A stretch of DNA of 52,957 nt from Branchiostoma floridae (taxonomy: Eukaryota; Chordata; Leptocardii; Amphioxiformes; Branchiostomatidae): assembly GCF_000003815.2 (NCBI RefSeq), contig NC_049983.1:9948800-10001756 (forward strand), written 5' to 3'. This document shows, piece by piece, positions 23,501 through 32,289 of this stretch. The notes under the pieces are model-generated. The model did no database searches, had not been told where the DNA came from, and worked only from the letters and a program-made list of their open reading frames with translations. Position 1 is the first letter of the stretch, and every line of letters starts with the position of its first letter. Position numbers and translations under genes: made by a program.

Positions 23501-26500
23501 TGTACTGCCGCATATTCCCGAACCGTTAGACCATAATGGTGAAAGAACGGACGTACATTAATGTATTATTAAGTTCATCTGTGACGGTAGTCAATATTAC
23601 CCTATATTCTTACACAAAATAAAGCGCTAAGCAACATGCTTTCGATCAGTCCTCTGATCCTTATCAAGTTGGTACCGATCGCCAAGCACCTTTGACCCTT
23701 TGCTGACGTCACAATTCCGGTCCGGATGTGTGACTTATGCTTTGGGTCATTTTAACTTGATGAGGATCAGAGGACTGATCGAAAGCTTGTTGGCATTAGC
23801 GCTTTCATTTTGTGTACGGATTTATGGTCTTAACATTGTAACATAACGGACATACATGTATAGAAAAACATTGAGTGTATCCGTTTATCTATCTCAGGTG
23901 CTGACAAGGCAGCGTGCGCTGATGGGCAGTGTGGAAGCGAGCATTTCGTGGAACAAACTCTTGTCCCTTATTTAGGGTACCTTGACGTCAAACTATCGGA
24001 CGTTCAGGGTGTGATCATCATGGACACCGTACTCAACTACAACAACTCAAAAGGCTCACAAACAGCTCCGGAGGGTTTTGAAAACGTAGGCATTTTATTT
24101 AGCAGAACTTTTTGCAAGGTTGATAGACGAAACTAATACAATAATATTGGAAGAAGGAAGCAAGTTCGTGCCCGAGGGCTAATTGTGACAATGGACAATT
24201 CTGAACAATATTCTACTCTAATACTAGTGTTGGTTTGTCGCCAGTGTGCAAGGTTAATTTAGCATAAATGGCAGTAATTTTTGCTCTAAAGTAAAAAAAA
24301 ATCTTTTTTACTAACTGAAGTCTTACATTACTCGTCAATGAGTTAAGATCTATGAATATATTTTAAACAGACTCCTTTGTGGGACGAAGTCTACGTGGAA
24401 GAGGAAGCCGACGGCATGCGAGGAAATTTCATCGGTATCTTCACCAGGCAGCTTTATGACCAGCCGCTGTATTCCATCTTCCACAATAGATGGGACGAGG
24501 AATGCGATCCACAGTACAAGAGACGGGTAGGTACTGAGCGATTTCGGACACATAATCCAATAAGAAATAGGTAATCTTTAACAAGAAACCGTATCTATCG
24601 AATGGGAAACATGATTGTGTTGCTTACGAAAATAGTTTCATCAGGTTGGTAGAATATAGGATAATTCCAGGTACGTACATTGCTTACGTTTCGATGTCTC
24701 TCAGCCATGTTTGGGATTGTTTCTCACCGCAGAAGCGCCACCTACATCGGCTACAGATAGCAGTGAGAATCAGAACTCCAGTTATATTTAGAAACTCTGA
24801 CGAAGGTGTCTGAGAGACATCGAAACGTTAACAACGTAACCTGCTGGTTGTGTTGACGAAACGAATTGACCTATATACATGATTGTGTTGTTTGTTACCT
24901 TCCGAAGGATGTGCTTTTCCCCTACAAAAACATTGCCGAGGAGGCAGACACGTCCACAGATCCCTACTGGAACCTTTACCAGATCGGTTCACAGGACCTA
25001 GGCAGCTTCTGGAAAGCCAGCGGTGACATCAAGGGATTGCTCTTATCAGACACAGGTTAGTTGTAATTATGCTTTATTTGTCTGATTGAATGGTTGTGTA
25101 GTTTGATGTACCCAGGTTTTCCTGAAAAACAGGGCTATTGTCATGAGAGTGTGTACCTAGCTAAATAAATGAAATTAAATTTGTCCGTTAGAGCCTTCCA
25201 GATGGTTGAGCGAGAGTGAACCTAGTAACTCCCAGGACCATAAACATCCAGTATGGCGGACATTACGTCACATTTACGTCACATTACGTCATAGTCACGT
25301 GAATGCGATACTCCATTTCGTTTACGGTCTGCGATGTAGTGACGTCAGAGCCATCTTGATGGTTGAATGAACCTGGTATTAAACATCCAGTATGGAGGAC
25401 ATTGCGTCATAGTCACGTGACATTACGTCATGCTCACGTGAGTGCGATACTCCAATTTCGTATACGGTCTGCGATGTACTTTCAAGGAAATCCATGCTGC
25501 AATTGTAACCTACTTACCAACGACGGATAATGTTCAGTATATTTTTATCAACAGTTGTAGTACTATTAAACAACAGCATATCTATGCAGATGCATCTAAT
25601 ACGGTTCGTCTTAGCTATGCAGGTTACTAATAGGTATAACATTTCTAACAACAGTATTCCGTTTGAATTCAAGTTTTATATCCGACTAATTTTCAATGTA
25701 TCTTCAAGCAAACGCTCGTCACAGAGACGTTGGCAGCAACGAGAAACTGCCCCTGACGAACGAAAGGCTTGGGTTCCTGAAGAAGATAACAAACGTGGTG
25801 ATCGGGACCACGATGGACCTAGCCGGTGGAAGGGAAAGGTGTCACCGTAAGTTTCACATACATAGCTCCAACGTTTATGTGCTTCCTTCAGAACATTACC
25901 AGTTCCCATGACTTTGCTTTCATCACCACTTTTATGACGTTGAGAGCATTGTTTTTGGTCCCAATTATGTCTGGGCATATTTCTAAAGAACCGCTGGATA
26001 CAGATACAATAGTTTTTGGTAGGTGATATATGGGATTATTGTGTTGGACCTGGACATGCTGTGGTGCTTATGTTTAAGTTAAGTTTAAGTTGCCCGTACA
26101 TCTGTGCAGATGCTTAGGGGTGGCGCCCATCTCTATTTCTGTAGCCCTTGGGCCACACATGTGCAAGTGGGAGATAAATGTTAAGATGAGGTTGTGGTGT
26201 ACATTTGGGCCTCCTAGCTGGTTCCGTGGATCTGCACAATCGTTTTTTTCTTGTGGATGTTTGAATTCCTGGTAGAATGTCTTACAAACCGTAGGATGGA
26301 TCGCGATGATATTTATGGGGCCCTCTGGTGTTTGACCATGGTACTGCAGGGGTACTTCCGATTTTGTATGATATATAACCCTCCTTGGTAACAAATGGTG
26401 AATTCAAGCTGGAGCCAATCGCCTGAACCACAACAGACAGACTGTCCTAAATGCTAATAAACCACATCATGATCTTATTCGCACAATCAATGAGGATATC

Positions 26501-29500
26501 TGAAAAACCCAATGCGTTTCATGACGGGGCAATTCAAACATGTGGCATTTATAATAAAAAAGAATATGATAGGTTTAATCATGCAAATTTGCATAACTAA
26601 TGAATAGTACCAATAATTCCAGTGTTTTCCGCAACAAGGCCTCAATACATGTTACATATGTAATTCAGGACAGATGTAACAATATCAGATAATTATTATG
26701 CAAATAGGGTAAAAATCTGCATGTGCATGATTGATGCAACAATGCCATGATTCCTCGGCAATACATGATTGGAATTTCATACTTGTGGCATATGTAAGTA
26801 AGGTAACTGTGAGCGTCAACATGCTCACTTCGAAGCTCATGTAGTATCTCGGTCCCAAAAGCAAGGACCTCCAGACTGCGCAACTCATTCCTACACTATA
26901 CAATCAGACTGTACAACAAATCAATGACTGGTGCCTAAGTGTTTTATTTGTCTATGTACTGTGTATGTCATGCGTACTGTACATGTTGTCTAGTTGTTGT
27001 AAGAATTTACTCTGAGTCACATTGTAAAGATCAACGGCATTCAGAGATGCTTCTGCTAAGAATTAATCTCTGTAAGGTTGATTTTAATGAATAAAGAAAG
27101 AAAAGAAGCATGGATCATTAAAATGTGGAATACATTTGAATGAAATTTAAAAATGTGGTTTATGAGCATGAGGTCACAAAACTCTTGTTGTACCTCATCT
27201 AAATTTATGTACCATCTGTATCCCCAGCCGACGCCCGACCAATTGAGAACCTGATCCCGGAAGGGTTTGTTGAGGGAGCTCAGTTGGAAGGAAAGTTGTC
27301 TCTGCCAGGAGGTGCCAAAGACTACAGTTTCGTGGTCAAGACGTTGACGTTGCCTACTCTAAGGGTGGACGCTACTCTCTCCAACAGCACCTGGAGCCTC
27401 GACGTATCAGGTACACTATGTTCTTACACTGCTCAGAAATGGTGAATGTCTTTTATGTCTGATTTTATCGTCTCAATGCAAATTCTTAATTAAGATATTC
27501 TACGCTTAACACAAAAGAGAAGAAACCCAACTTTTGTATTTAGTTATAATAGCTAGATGTCACAGAAGTAGAAAATTGCTGTAACAAAAATGAAGTCGTC
27601 TGAAATGAAATAATTGTTAACCTGCATTCCTACAGGTCATTTCTGGCCCAGAGAACGTGTTCTAGCTCTGCGCATACAGGTACCGAAATGGGAGTCACTG
27701 TCATGTAGGATGATTGGACCCGTGAGTATTAACCTTTCTGCGTGTACAAGTGGGTATCACTGGACTGCGCCGAATTGCGCCACGTCGCGAACGCCTGGCG
27801 CAATGTGGTGCAGTCCGGTGAAATACACAATTAATAAGCGGACACGATGAATAGAATTGAAAACTCCTCGTGAACATCAACAATGCTTATTCAAAATCAA
27901 TACAAAGCATCTGCTTAGGTCATTTAATATTTTTCCTCAGCGAAAACTGATATGTTGAAAATATGGGATTTTCGTTATTTGACGTTGGTTTGGAAAATAG
28001 AACAATGAATTTGAAACTGGAAGAATTAGAGGAATAATCTGTCAAACACCGAATCAATAATGATATTCGAAAAATATCCCGAATCAATGGCTTATTGCTG
28101 ATAAAGGATGATTTTGAAGAAAGTTCAGGCTGTCAATGTGAAGGTAATTATCACTTATATGCATGCTTGTTTTCCCTTTATTCATGACAACCACGAGACG
28201 AGCACGAAACATTATTTTGCTCGTTTTGCAGTTGGTGGAGAGCGATTCAGGTGCGCTGTATTCTGGTGCCATTCACGGTTCATGTAGCGGTGCCTGGCCG
28301 GAGGGCCATGTTGGCTTCACCCTACAAAGTTCCATAGGTTCGTAAAACTGCCGTCTTTTTAATATCGTGTTGTTGTGTTTATAATTTGAAGACATCATAG
28401 CTTTCTTTAAACTGTCTTGCTCTTGGCTTTAACTGCGCTGCTATTTCACTGTATGCTCGTAGTAAGTAGGGATTTTTAATACTATTAGGTTTGTTCAAAG
28501 CAAGGCCGTTTGACCACTTCTAAGCAGTGAACTAAATAATATAAAAGGAAATGCACTAAAATTATTGAAGATGTCGGTGAACATTGGTTATGAAGGCTTG
28601 GAGATTGTATAAGTACTGGAACAGTTGTTATTGATTAATATGCCTAACTCTATTTCAATGTGTTTTTTTATAACTTTTTCGTTTTGTTATTTGTCTTAAT
28701 GGGCATAAACGTTTCCTCCTTGGCGCTAGTGCACTGCAAGGCTTATTGAATGATTGTTGACAAGATTGGTAATACACTTAAATAATGATTGTATTCTCTG
28801 CCCTTCCTCTTTTTTGATGAATACGTTTTCCAGTCCATACATGCGTTTAGCAATTCACCTTGATTTATGCATTGTACACAGGTAGGAAAACTGCCGGCGT
28901 AGGTGTAGGGAATGGCAGCCTTGTTGCTGTCGGAATACTTGTTGGAGTAATCCTCACGCTCCTGGTTGGTGCTGCCGTGTGGTACTTCCGTAAAAGGTGA
29001 GACCTTAAACCTTCATCCATTCATGTAGAATTCTAGCCATGCGGCTATCCAAACAGCGAACTGAGTTGTCAGAGGTCATTTCGTCCTGTTAAAATGATAG
29101 ACATTTTCGGAAGATTTTCTAACATAGATGCCAGCATTTTACTGGCAGATGGTGATGATAGTCAAGGGATAGGTGAGGTGAGGTGGGGTGATGATGTTAC
29201 CATAGGAGGTGTGAAGATTAAGGAGGTCTTCCAAATTGTACGTCTATCAGTACCAATTATACATTGTTCCGTATGCTGCATCATCATGGAAGCTATACCC
29301 AGTGACCGCCATACAAAGACCCTTTTCACTAGACGGTGATCACTGAGCGACTGTTCAGCGACCAAGATTGTATTTGTGCGCTTCTTGATCCTATAATATG
29401 ATGTACGATATGATAGTATTAACGTAAAAAAAATCAGCTCATTATGTATGAAATTCACTGAGCTGAGTCACCTGTCAAATGTATGGCCGGTTAGCAGTTA

Positions 29501-29616
29501 CTCTCTACCGGAAACGTGTGTAAATAATGTTTCTATGTTCATAACTGCGGTCTCTGTTTTATAGGCGGCCAATGAGGGGTGGACCATCCTTCACGCCTCT
29601 GCCTGTATCTACCTAA
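11525..29616 (+). CDS. Gene 2: two-module membrane-anchored M28-like pseudopeptidase, frame broken in module 1
   Basis: Twenty coding exons were traced: 11525-11570, 12116-12306, 13157-13394, 13721-13908, 14589-14744, 15168-15318, 17212-17387, 18331-18419, 18939-19044, 19350-19540, 19943-20186, 23898-24085, 24371-24526, 24908-25055, 25709-25846, 27228-27410, 27636-27721, 28232-28337, 28882-28996 and 29565-29616 (TAA 29614-29616). All use GT-AG, and nearly all have the same length or phase as gene 3. Two defects stand out. The linker exon equivalent to gene 3 exon 7 is not found between 15318 and 17212, where a run of Ns lies. The exon 17212-17387 is 176 nt against 174 in gene 3, which shifts the frame so that the next exon stops at TAG 18394-18396. 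Literal translation gives about 400 residues. A gene finder may split this locus at the module boundary. Confidence 0.8.
12116..15318 (+). CDS. Gene 2 module 1, peptidase-like domain (exons 2-6)
   Basis: The five exons encode an M28-type fold: an N-terminal helical part (FGDNRHHVTNPDGK), AHYDSS with the first metal His, QDNGSG with the bridging Asp, a DMEIKE segment where active enzymes have Glu-Glu, IILDS with the later Asp ligand, and DDLTSFW where the last His ligand is Leu. Cys residues in CYNGYCGS are conserved in all modules. The domain is open and well preserved even though the next exons are damaged. Confidence 0.8.
12717..13046 (+). pseudogene. Relic duplicate of exon 3 split by a transposon
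   Basis: In intron 2, an exon-3-like start (acceptor cgttctag, then CGGAAAGGCAAAA, at 12717) and its continuation (aatatagcagaaatgtg, cccgggccgtttgac, up to about 13046) flank a 273-bp inverted-repeat element. Joined, they resemble the real exon 3 starts of gene 2 (13157) and gene 3 (38763). The relic ends before the catalytic motif and cannot serve as an exon. Confidence 0.65.
12735..13007. mobile_element. 273-bp inverted-repeat MITE
   Basis: The arms of about 75 bp (starting TCCTCCTACGCAGGGACATC and ending GATGTCCCTGCGTAGGAAG) face each other and are flanked by ATGCA on both sides (12730-12734 and 13008-13012), a likely target duplication. No coding capacity. Confidence 0.8.
14181..14490. 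repeat. Two direct copies of a 160-bp unit
   Basis: Both units begin taag(g/a)ttcggaatcaat, contain ctagatatagccatttattc and cacacacggccatctt, and end near a ttgcccc...gctgac segment. They lie in gene 2 intron 4. Nothing else recognisable is there. Confidence 0.85.
15530..16310. mobile_element. Diverged relative of the TTAA MITE, running up to the gap
   Basis: ctattcagaccggg at 15595 and following text (caacttcaatgtc, atgacgtcat, aagatggcgg) match the element at 34868 in order. GGGGTCAAAACTGACCCC at 15541 and related palindromes at 16116 and 16293 surround it. The right end is cut by the assembly gap. Confidence 0.6.
16311..16410. other. Assembly gap of 100 N
   Basis: Exactly 100 unknown bases, the usual placeholder for a gap of unknown size, directly after a perfect 18-bp palindrome GGGGTCAGTTTTGACCCC. 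The missing gene 2 linker exon is expected in this intron. Confidence 0.99.
17212..17387 (+). pseudogene. Gene 2 beta-region exon with a net +2 frameshift
   Basis: Compared with gene 3 exon 8 (42267-42440), one base is extra near 17307-17311 (cagtcggac against cggtggac) and a second near 17355-17370. The start of the exon keeps the shared PMTEAPxAFR reading. After the first insertion the gene-3-like reading (DEFTSSGRMGIT) moves to another frame. The exon has no stop itself but leaves in phase 0 where the next exon needs phase 1. Confidence 0.75.
18331..19044 (+). CDS. Gene 2 module 1, end of beta-rich region (two exons)
   Basis: The exons 18331-18419 (RFNADDHRVLLWVPE, CFLSGH) and 18939-19044 (SGVLFTGEMNGKCGDFWPHD) are intact in the frame shared with gene 3, so the upstream break is recent or artefactual. 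In the literal frame entering from 17387, TAG appears at 18394-18396. Confidence 0.7.
18664..18872. mobile_element. 209-bp fold-back MITE
   Basis: AGGTGCACTCTCA and TGAGAGTGCACCT are the ends. A second pair, TTGCGTCAAGCTT and an imperfect mate near 18844, lies inside. It sits in the gene 2 intron between the last two exons of module 1. Confidence 0.75.
19104..19158. repeat. Two tandem copies of a 27-bp unit in the inter-module intron
   Basis: The unit ttttttggcgacgcctta, with a (g/a)g(t/g)ggcgag tail, is repeated twice. The same intron of gene 3 has three copies at 44268. Confidence 0.8.
19350..25055 (+). CDS. Gene 2 module 2, peptidase-like domain (five exons)
   Basis: The exons are 19350-19540, 19943-20186, 23898-24085, 24371-24526 and 24908-25055. 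Motifs: NRHHVTN near the start, GAHYDT (first His kept), VDENGSG where the bridging Asp is changed to Glu, FFDLKC where Glu-Glu is Lys-Cys, IIMDT (Asp kept) and QDLGSFW with Leu in place of the His ligand. This is the most degraded metal site in the window. The second intron of this stretch carries a LINE insertion. No frame breaks. Confidence 0.82.
20261..20593. mobile_element. MITE of about 330 bp with 30-bp inverted ends
   Basis: AGCTAAGGGCACAACCCGC at 20261 and its inverted partner, ending in GTGCTCTTAGCT at 20593, bound a GC-rich segment with further internal inverted pieces (acgtacgg, gtacgtgcaa). No transposase. It lies in the same intron as the LINE and directly abuts it. Confidence 0.8.
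20594..23242 (+). mobile_element. 5'-truncated non-LTR retrotransposon (LINE)
   Basis: A sense-oriented insertion in the gene 2 intron between the first and third peptidase exons of module 2. It contains one long reverse transcriptase frame, a short 3' UTR with AATAAA (23215-23220) and an (ATTC)n tail at about 23228-23242, typical of several LINE clades. The endonuclease region that should precede the reverse transcriptase is missing, so the copy is 5' truncated. Its left limit coincides with the end of the neighbouring MITE. Confidence 0.85.
20757..23135 (+). CDS. LINE reverse transcriptase (ORF2 fragment)
   Basis: The uninterrupted 792-residue frame from ATG is open further upstream to about 20599, where a WFDKSCCEMKR segment like the usual post-endonuclease linker is read. 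Reverse transcriptase motifs in order: PIHKSGDTSVPDNYRGIS, QAGFRKNYRTSDN, FVDFSKAFDSVW, GVRQGCNLSPTLFNLFI, the catalytic LLYADDLVIF near residue 375, then KLKVNLKKTKV and YSYLGIVVSS. The C terminus holds a Cys-His knuckle, CQFC...VEDEVHF...C. It would copy LINE RNA at nicked chromosomal DNA if the full protein were present; this copy lacks the endonuclease. The exact clade was not determined. The intact frame suggests a fairly young insertion. Confidence 0.92.
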   Translation: MKRELKNLASLLAKNPQNSDVRGRFFKRKKEYRKLLKKKKRDFHQQIVNQLSSLREENPNAFWNLLKKLKSEKTQEPSSQITDEAWLKHFNRIDKSSTSDSETSTNNSKNVQPHFPSPLPPTENSFLDSLISAKELDIAISKLKNSKSSGGDMITNEMLKCGKPILQKTLLHLFNSCLQNGYFPKEWSLSHIVPIHKSGDTSVPDNYRGISIMSCLGKLFSSILNTRLVNYAEQNNLFKPHQAGFRKNYRTSDNLFVLTTLVSKYLSQNSRLYACFVDFSKAFDSVWREGLLFKLNNLGIGGNFLSTIKDMYSKTNNCIKTNNRLTETFVTNCGVRQGCNLSPTLFNLFISDIVSEFDNCSSNSPILCNMKVPCLLYADDLVIFSESQQGLQSSLLRLEQYCKSWKLKVNLKKTKVIVFTNGGRLPKDCSFLFDNNALEVVTSYSYLGIVVSSAGTFKANSKYLYSKGLKALFGIRQSLDKADAPLSVKNKLFDTCVKPILLYGSEIWSSFKSPNSCPIETVHLKFCKHSLNVPKTASNLAVRAELGRYPIQLEASLNAIKYFIRIQQNVPAESLQADALLCQLNLDSSGTKCWASGVRKTLEECGYPFVWQARKSTDSNISHLISAIHQRLKDIYFQNFLTNIHNDNKGLRVKNKLRTYRLLKSTYNEEQYLKIANIRHRTTIAKLRISCHRLRIESGRHNRTPLEQRVCQFCTSNMVEDEVHFTVDCDMYAYDRNTLFSYIESRFPHFRHMSSTDKFIFLMRFDKPTIAKPIQSYIFTITKKREEAELLC
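23612..23816. mobile_element. 205-bp fold-back element
   Basis: The left arm (acacaaaataaagcgctaa, ctttcgatcagtcctctgat) pairs with the right arm (atcagaggactgatcgaaag, attagcgctttcattttgtg). The loop is about 85 bp. It lies in the same gene 2 intron as the LINE. Confidence 0.85.
24650..24860. mobile_element. Fold-back element, family shared with 41139-41412
   Basis: tgcttacgtttcgatgtctc at 24681 faces gagagacatcgaaacgtt at 24812. The same arms are found in gene 3 intron 6. The copies lie in different introns, so they are separate insertions. Confidence 0.75.
25228..25500. promoter_or_regulatory. Cluster of CACGTG and ACGTCA sites, duplicated in tandem
   Basis: Two units of about 150 bp (each starting aaacatccagtatgg and ending ggtctgcgatgta) hold three CACGTG E-boxes (25296, 25414 and 25435; the middle one reads GTCACGTGAC) and several TTACGTCA or TGACGTCA half-sites. 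The matching intron of gene 3 has a similar cluster (46780-46925). An intronic enhancer is possible; transposon debris is the alternative. Confidence 0.45.
25709..28337 (+). CDS. Gene 2 module 2, linker and beta-rich region (four exons)
   Basis: Exons 25709-25846 (linker, LTNERLGFLKKITNV), 27228-27410 (PEGFVEGAQLEG, LSNSTWSLDVS), 27636-27721 (WPRERVLALR, WESLSCRM) and 28232-28337 (SGALYSGAIHGSCSGAWPEG). All are in frame with gene 3 exons 16-19. This module has the linker exon that module 1 of the same gene appears to lack. Secreted topology is implied by the sequons and paired Cys. Confidence 0.82.
25960..26420. repeat. Degraded dispersed repeat (low confidence)
   Basis: Text such as ctgtggtgcttatgtt, ccatggtactgcaggggtac and ttccgattttgtatgatata resembles the dispersed unit in the intergenic copies near 10690. 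Frames across it are short and unrelated to the exons, so it was not called as coding. Confidence 0.3.
27750..27832. repeat. Imperfect palindrome of about 80 bp
   Basis: gtatcactggactgcgccg and gcgcaatgtggtgcagtccg fold back on each other just after a gene 2 exon. It may be a very short MITE. It starts 29 bp after the donor at 27722. Confidence 0.7.
28882..29616 (+). CDS. Gene 2 transmembrane helix and tail (two exons)
   Basis: The exon 28882-28996 encodes VGVGNGSLVAVGILVGVILT and then LLVGAAVWYFRK, a single-pass helix ended by basic residues. The exon 29565-29616 gives a tail RRPMRGGPSFTPLPVST and TAA. Gene 3 has the same layout and a similar GPxFxPL tail, which suggests conserved but unknown cytoplasmic contacts. 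No kinase, ITAM or sorting motif was recognised. Confidence 0.85.
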
Positions 29617-29848
29617 CTCTTCACATGGAATCTTCGGGACGACGTCCTTATTTCAAACACGTACGGCAGTATAATTACCCACTGGTGATGACACTAGCAC
29701 TGCGATTTGTGAAATACGTCATATTCAAAATTTAAAAGAAAATCACAATGATGGAGCGTTGTTGTCTTTTTCAAAGTATGTTCATGTTATGTTTAGTGAA
29801 TGATAAGATAAAACTGAATTATTGAATTACCAGATCACTCACAAATAC

Positions 29849-29854
29849 AATAAA
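29849..29854 (+). terminator. Candidate polyadenylation signal of gene 2
   Basis: AATAAA lies 233 bp after the gene 2 stop codon, the same distance as the signal of gene 1. Confidence 0.65.
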
Positions 29855-32289
29855 GAAAATGCTTTTTTCTTTCATAAAGTAAGATTTTTGTCTACCTTGT
29901 CAAATTTCATGTAAACTTTATAAGTAAAGCAAACATAGCTTTCCTGCCACTCTCGCTGTATCTAATTAACTTATTGCATTTAGCTTCAACGGGAAATGAA
30001 GCTTGATTGCCATTGTTGTTTAGAAAGACAGTCAGCTAAATTAAAAGGTATAATTCAATAAAGGTTGCTCAATGTAAATGCGTTTTTGAAGTGACTTGAT
30101 TACATCAAAGAAATGTATGTCAATAAGATATACATGTAGGCTCTATTCCCACTAGGATGACGTTATCCAAATAGATTAGACATCTTTAGGACGAAATTCA
30201 AAGCAGAAGTTTAGCATTCCATACTCTGTTGGACTTTGAACAACAACTGATGTAAGGATGTGTAGTAAACATTGTACTTCTTTGTTCAGTTTGTTGATAT
30301 ACTTGTGCTTGTATAATACATATTATCTTTATGATTAGAATATGTAACAAATATGGTGCCTAATGCATGTCAGTTTTACATCGCTAAACTGCATTTGCTG
30401 CATTATTCGCCCGAAATCTATAAAAAATAAATCACAAAAGATCGCTGAGCGATATTCTTTTATGCCCAAAAGTTCGCCAATGCCAAACGATGGTCGCAGA
30501 ATATCTGCTGATGAAGCAAAGAGGACTTAAAGGTAATTCTTAAGTCAGATGAAGGGTATCGCTTCCTTCATCCATTCAGGGGTACACCCTTGTTCGGGGT
30601 CAAGATCTAGACCATAAATGAAGTATTTGCAATGATTAAGCAGCTGGGGATTCCAACGTAGTTCCCGACCTTTTCTGTTGCAGGTTTCAGATAGCCAGAA
30701 ATCTTATTGGTGATTCGACAATTACAAGATCATGGCTTCACGATGCCGGTAATAATGAATAACAAATAATCATGATTTGTCTATGACGTCTGAGCAAGAG
30801 CTCTGCAACATTTTGAAGAGTGATCCTGTCACTGCTGCATAGCCAATGACCGAGTCAACTACTTTTACTTTTACTTTTCGATACTTTGCAAAACAATGCC
30901 GCGGAAGTCGCGTAGTTGTATCTTTAACGGGGGATCGGGGAGGAGTTTCAAAAGAGAGGCAACCCACATATATAGTCATGGTCTGATTTGGGCAAAAGAT
31001 GTCGTATATGAACAGCTGGCTGTGAAATCTTCCCTTTCTAGAAGTAAACAGTAGCTAGACAACTAGTTATCTACATTCCCCTGTAATTACTTTCACACCG
31101 TCTTTATATAGCAGTAGAATCATAATTAACTTGTCCAATTAACCCTAGGGTGATGGGATGATGCAACACATACGTCTTTTGTTTCTTGTTTTGTTGTGTG
31201 CCACTTTTACTCTGGCGCTTCTCATTGCTTGGAGACGGTAAGCTTTCCGGCTACTTCACGCTATAAGTCGGTATGTACACATTATTTATACAATCGTGTC
31301 TAGAGCATCTACAATAGAGAATAATCGAAGGAATCGGGCAGTTTTGGCCCATTTTGTAACACCCGCTGGATTCGGAGGGAGCACGCAAGTAACGAGTTCT
31401 GCTGAATTACCTTTTCGAATGTAAAGTCTTCAGTCCCTGCAAGGAGCTTGATAAAAGCTCCTTGGTCCCTGCAAAAAAGAAGCTCCTTGGTCCCTGTAGT
31501 TCTGGACAAATGTTAATTGTACAAATTCTACAAACTCAGAATAGTTGTCACACCAAAATAATACAGCATCGTTGCACCGCGGTTAAGGCTAGCCACAGAA
31601 GTGTTGTTTTGTTCTACCTGAAAGGTGAAGAAACCACCCCAAGCTATACGGGTGCTGTTTGGTTCGACCAAGGAGCTTTTACAAAGCTTCTTGGTTTGAT
31701 TGAAAGGTAAACGAACAACCCCACGATAAAATATCTTCCTCACTAAATGTTGTGTTAGTGAAAGCTAACCAATAATCAGAGTTTATAATTCTGCACAAGA
31801 GCATTAAAAATATCAATTGGACACATAGTGGACCAACTTTGCCTGGCCCTTTTGTTTTGCCAGGTTGACACTCTCGAAGTGGCAACAATTTGCATGACAA
31901 ACGACAAAGAAAAACAACAACAGAAAAACCGGTTCGCTGAGAACCGTCCAACGGCCACAGTAGATAATAGTGGTAAACTGCTGCCAGAAACCCTTTGATC
32001 TATTTCATCAGAGATTCAGAGGCAAGTACTTCAAACTAAAAAAAAGGACTGCATCCAACTTATTAAAAACGAAAAGACCATACAAGAACAACACTCTTTA
32101 ACATGGTCTTTGCTTTAAAAGATAAACTCCCAATGCACTAAACCATCAACAATCCGTCAGCCTATGCCAGAGATAATATTTGACAGGCAAGTCAACTATT
32201 CATCTTCTGTTGTCAAACATATGGACGAGCGTAGATATCCTATTCTCAATGATAGGAAACTAAAGAACGATGCAACTAACCGCAAGGTA
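29855..32289. other. Intergenic DNA, no gene found
   Basis: Only short frames without paralog similarity. 31443-31495 holds two copies of agctccttggtccctg, and 31672-31700 an inverted relative. 30860-30880 is a tttact-rich stretch. No RNA gene was recognised. Confidence 0.6.

Noticed and set aside
25530-25850. A 106-residue + frame overlapping a gene 2 linker exon
   Set aside because: The frame with LTNERLGFLKKITNV is the one shared with the paralogs; this is another frame of the same DNA.
11525-29616. Treating gene 2 as two separate genes
   Set aside because: The second half has no signal peptide or promoter of its own that I can see, and gene 3 shows the same exons joined in phase across the module border. 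The frameshift keeps the option open.
30770-31958. Clusters of short frames on both strands
   Set aside because: No similarity to the gene family, no splice-consistent neighbours, and low-complexity segments nearby.
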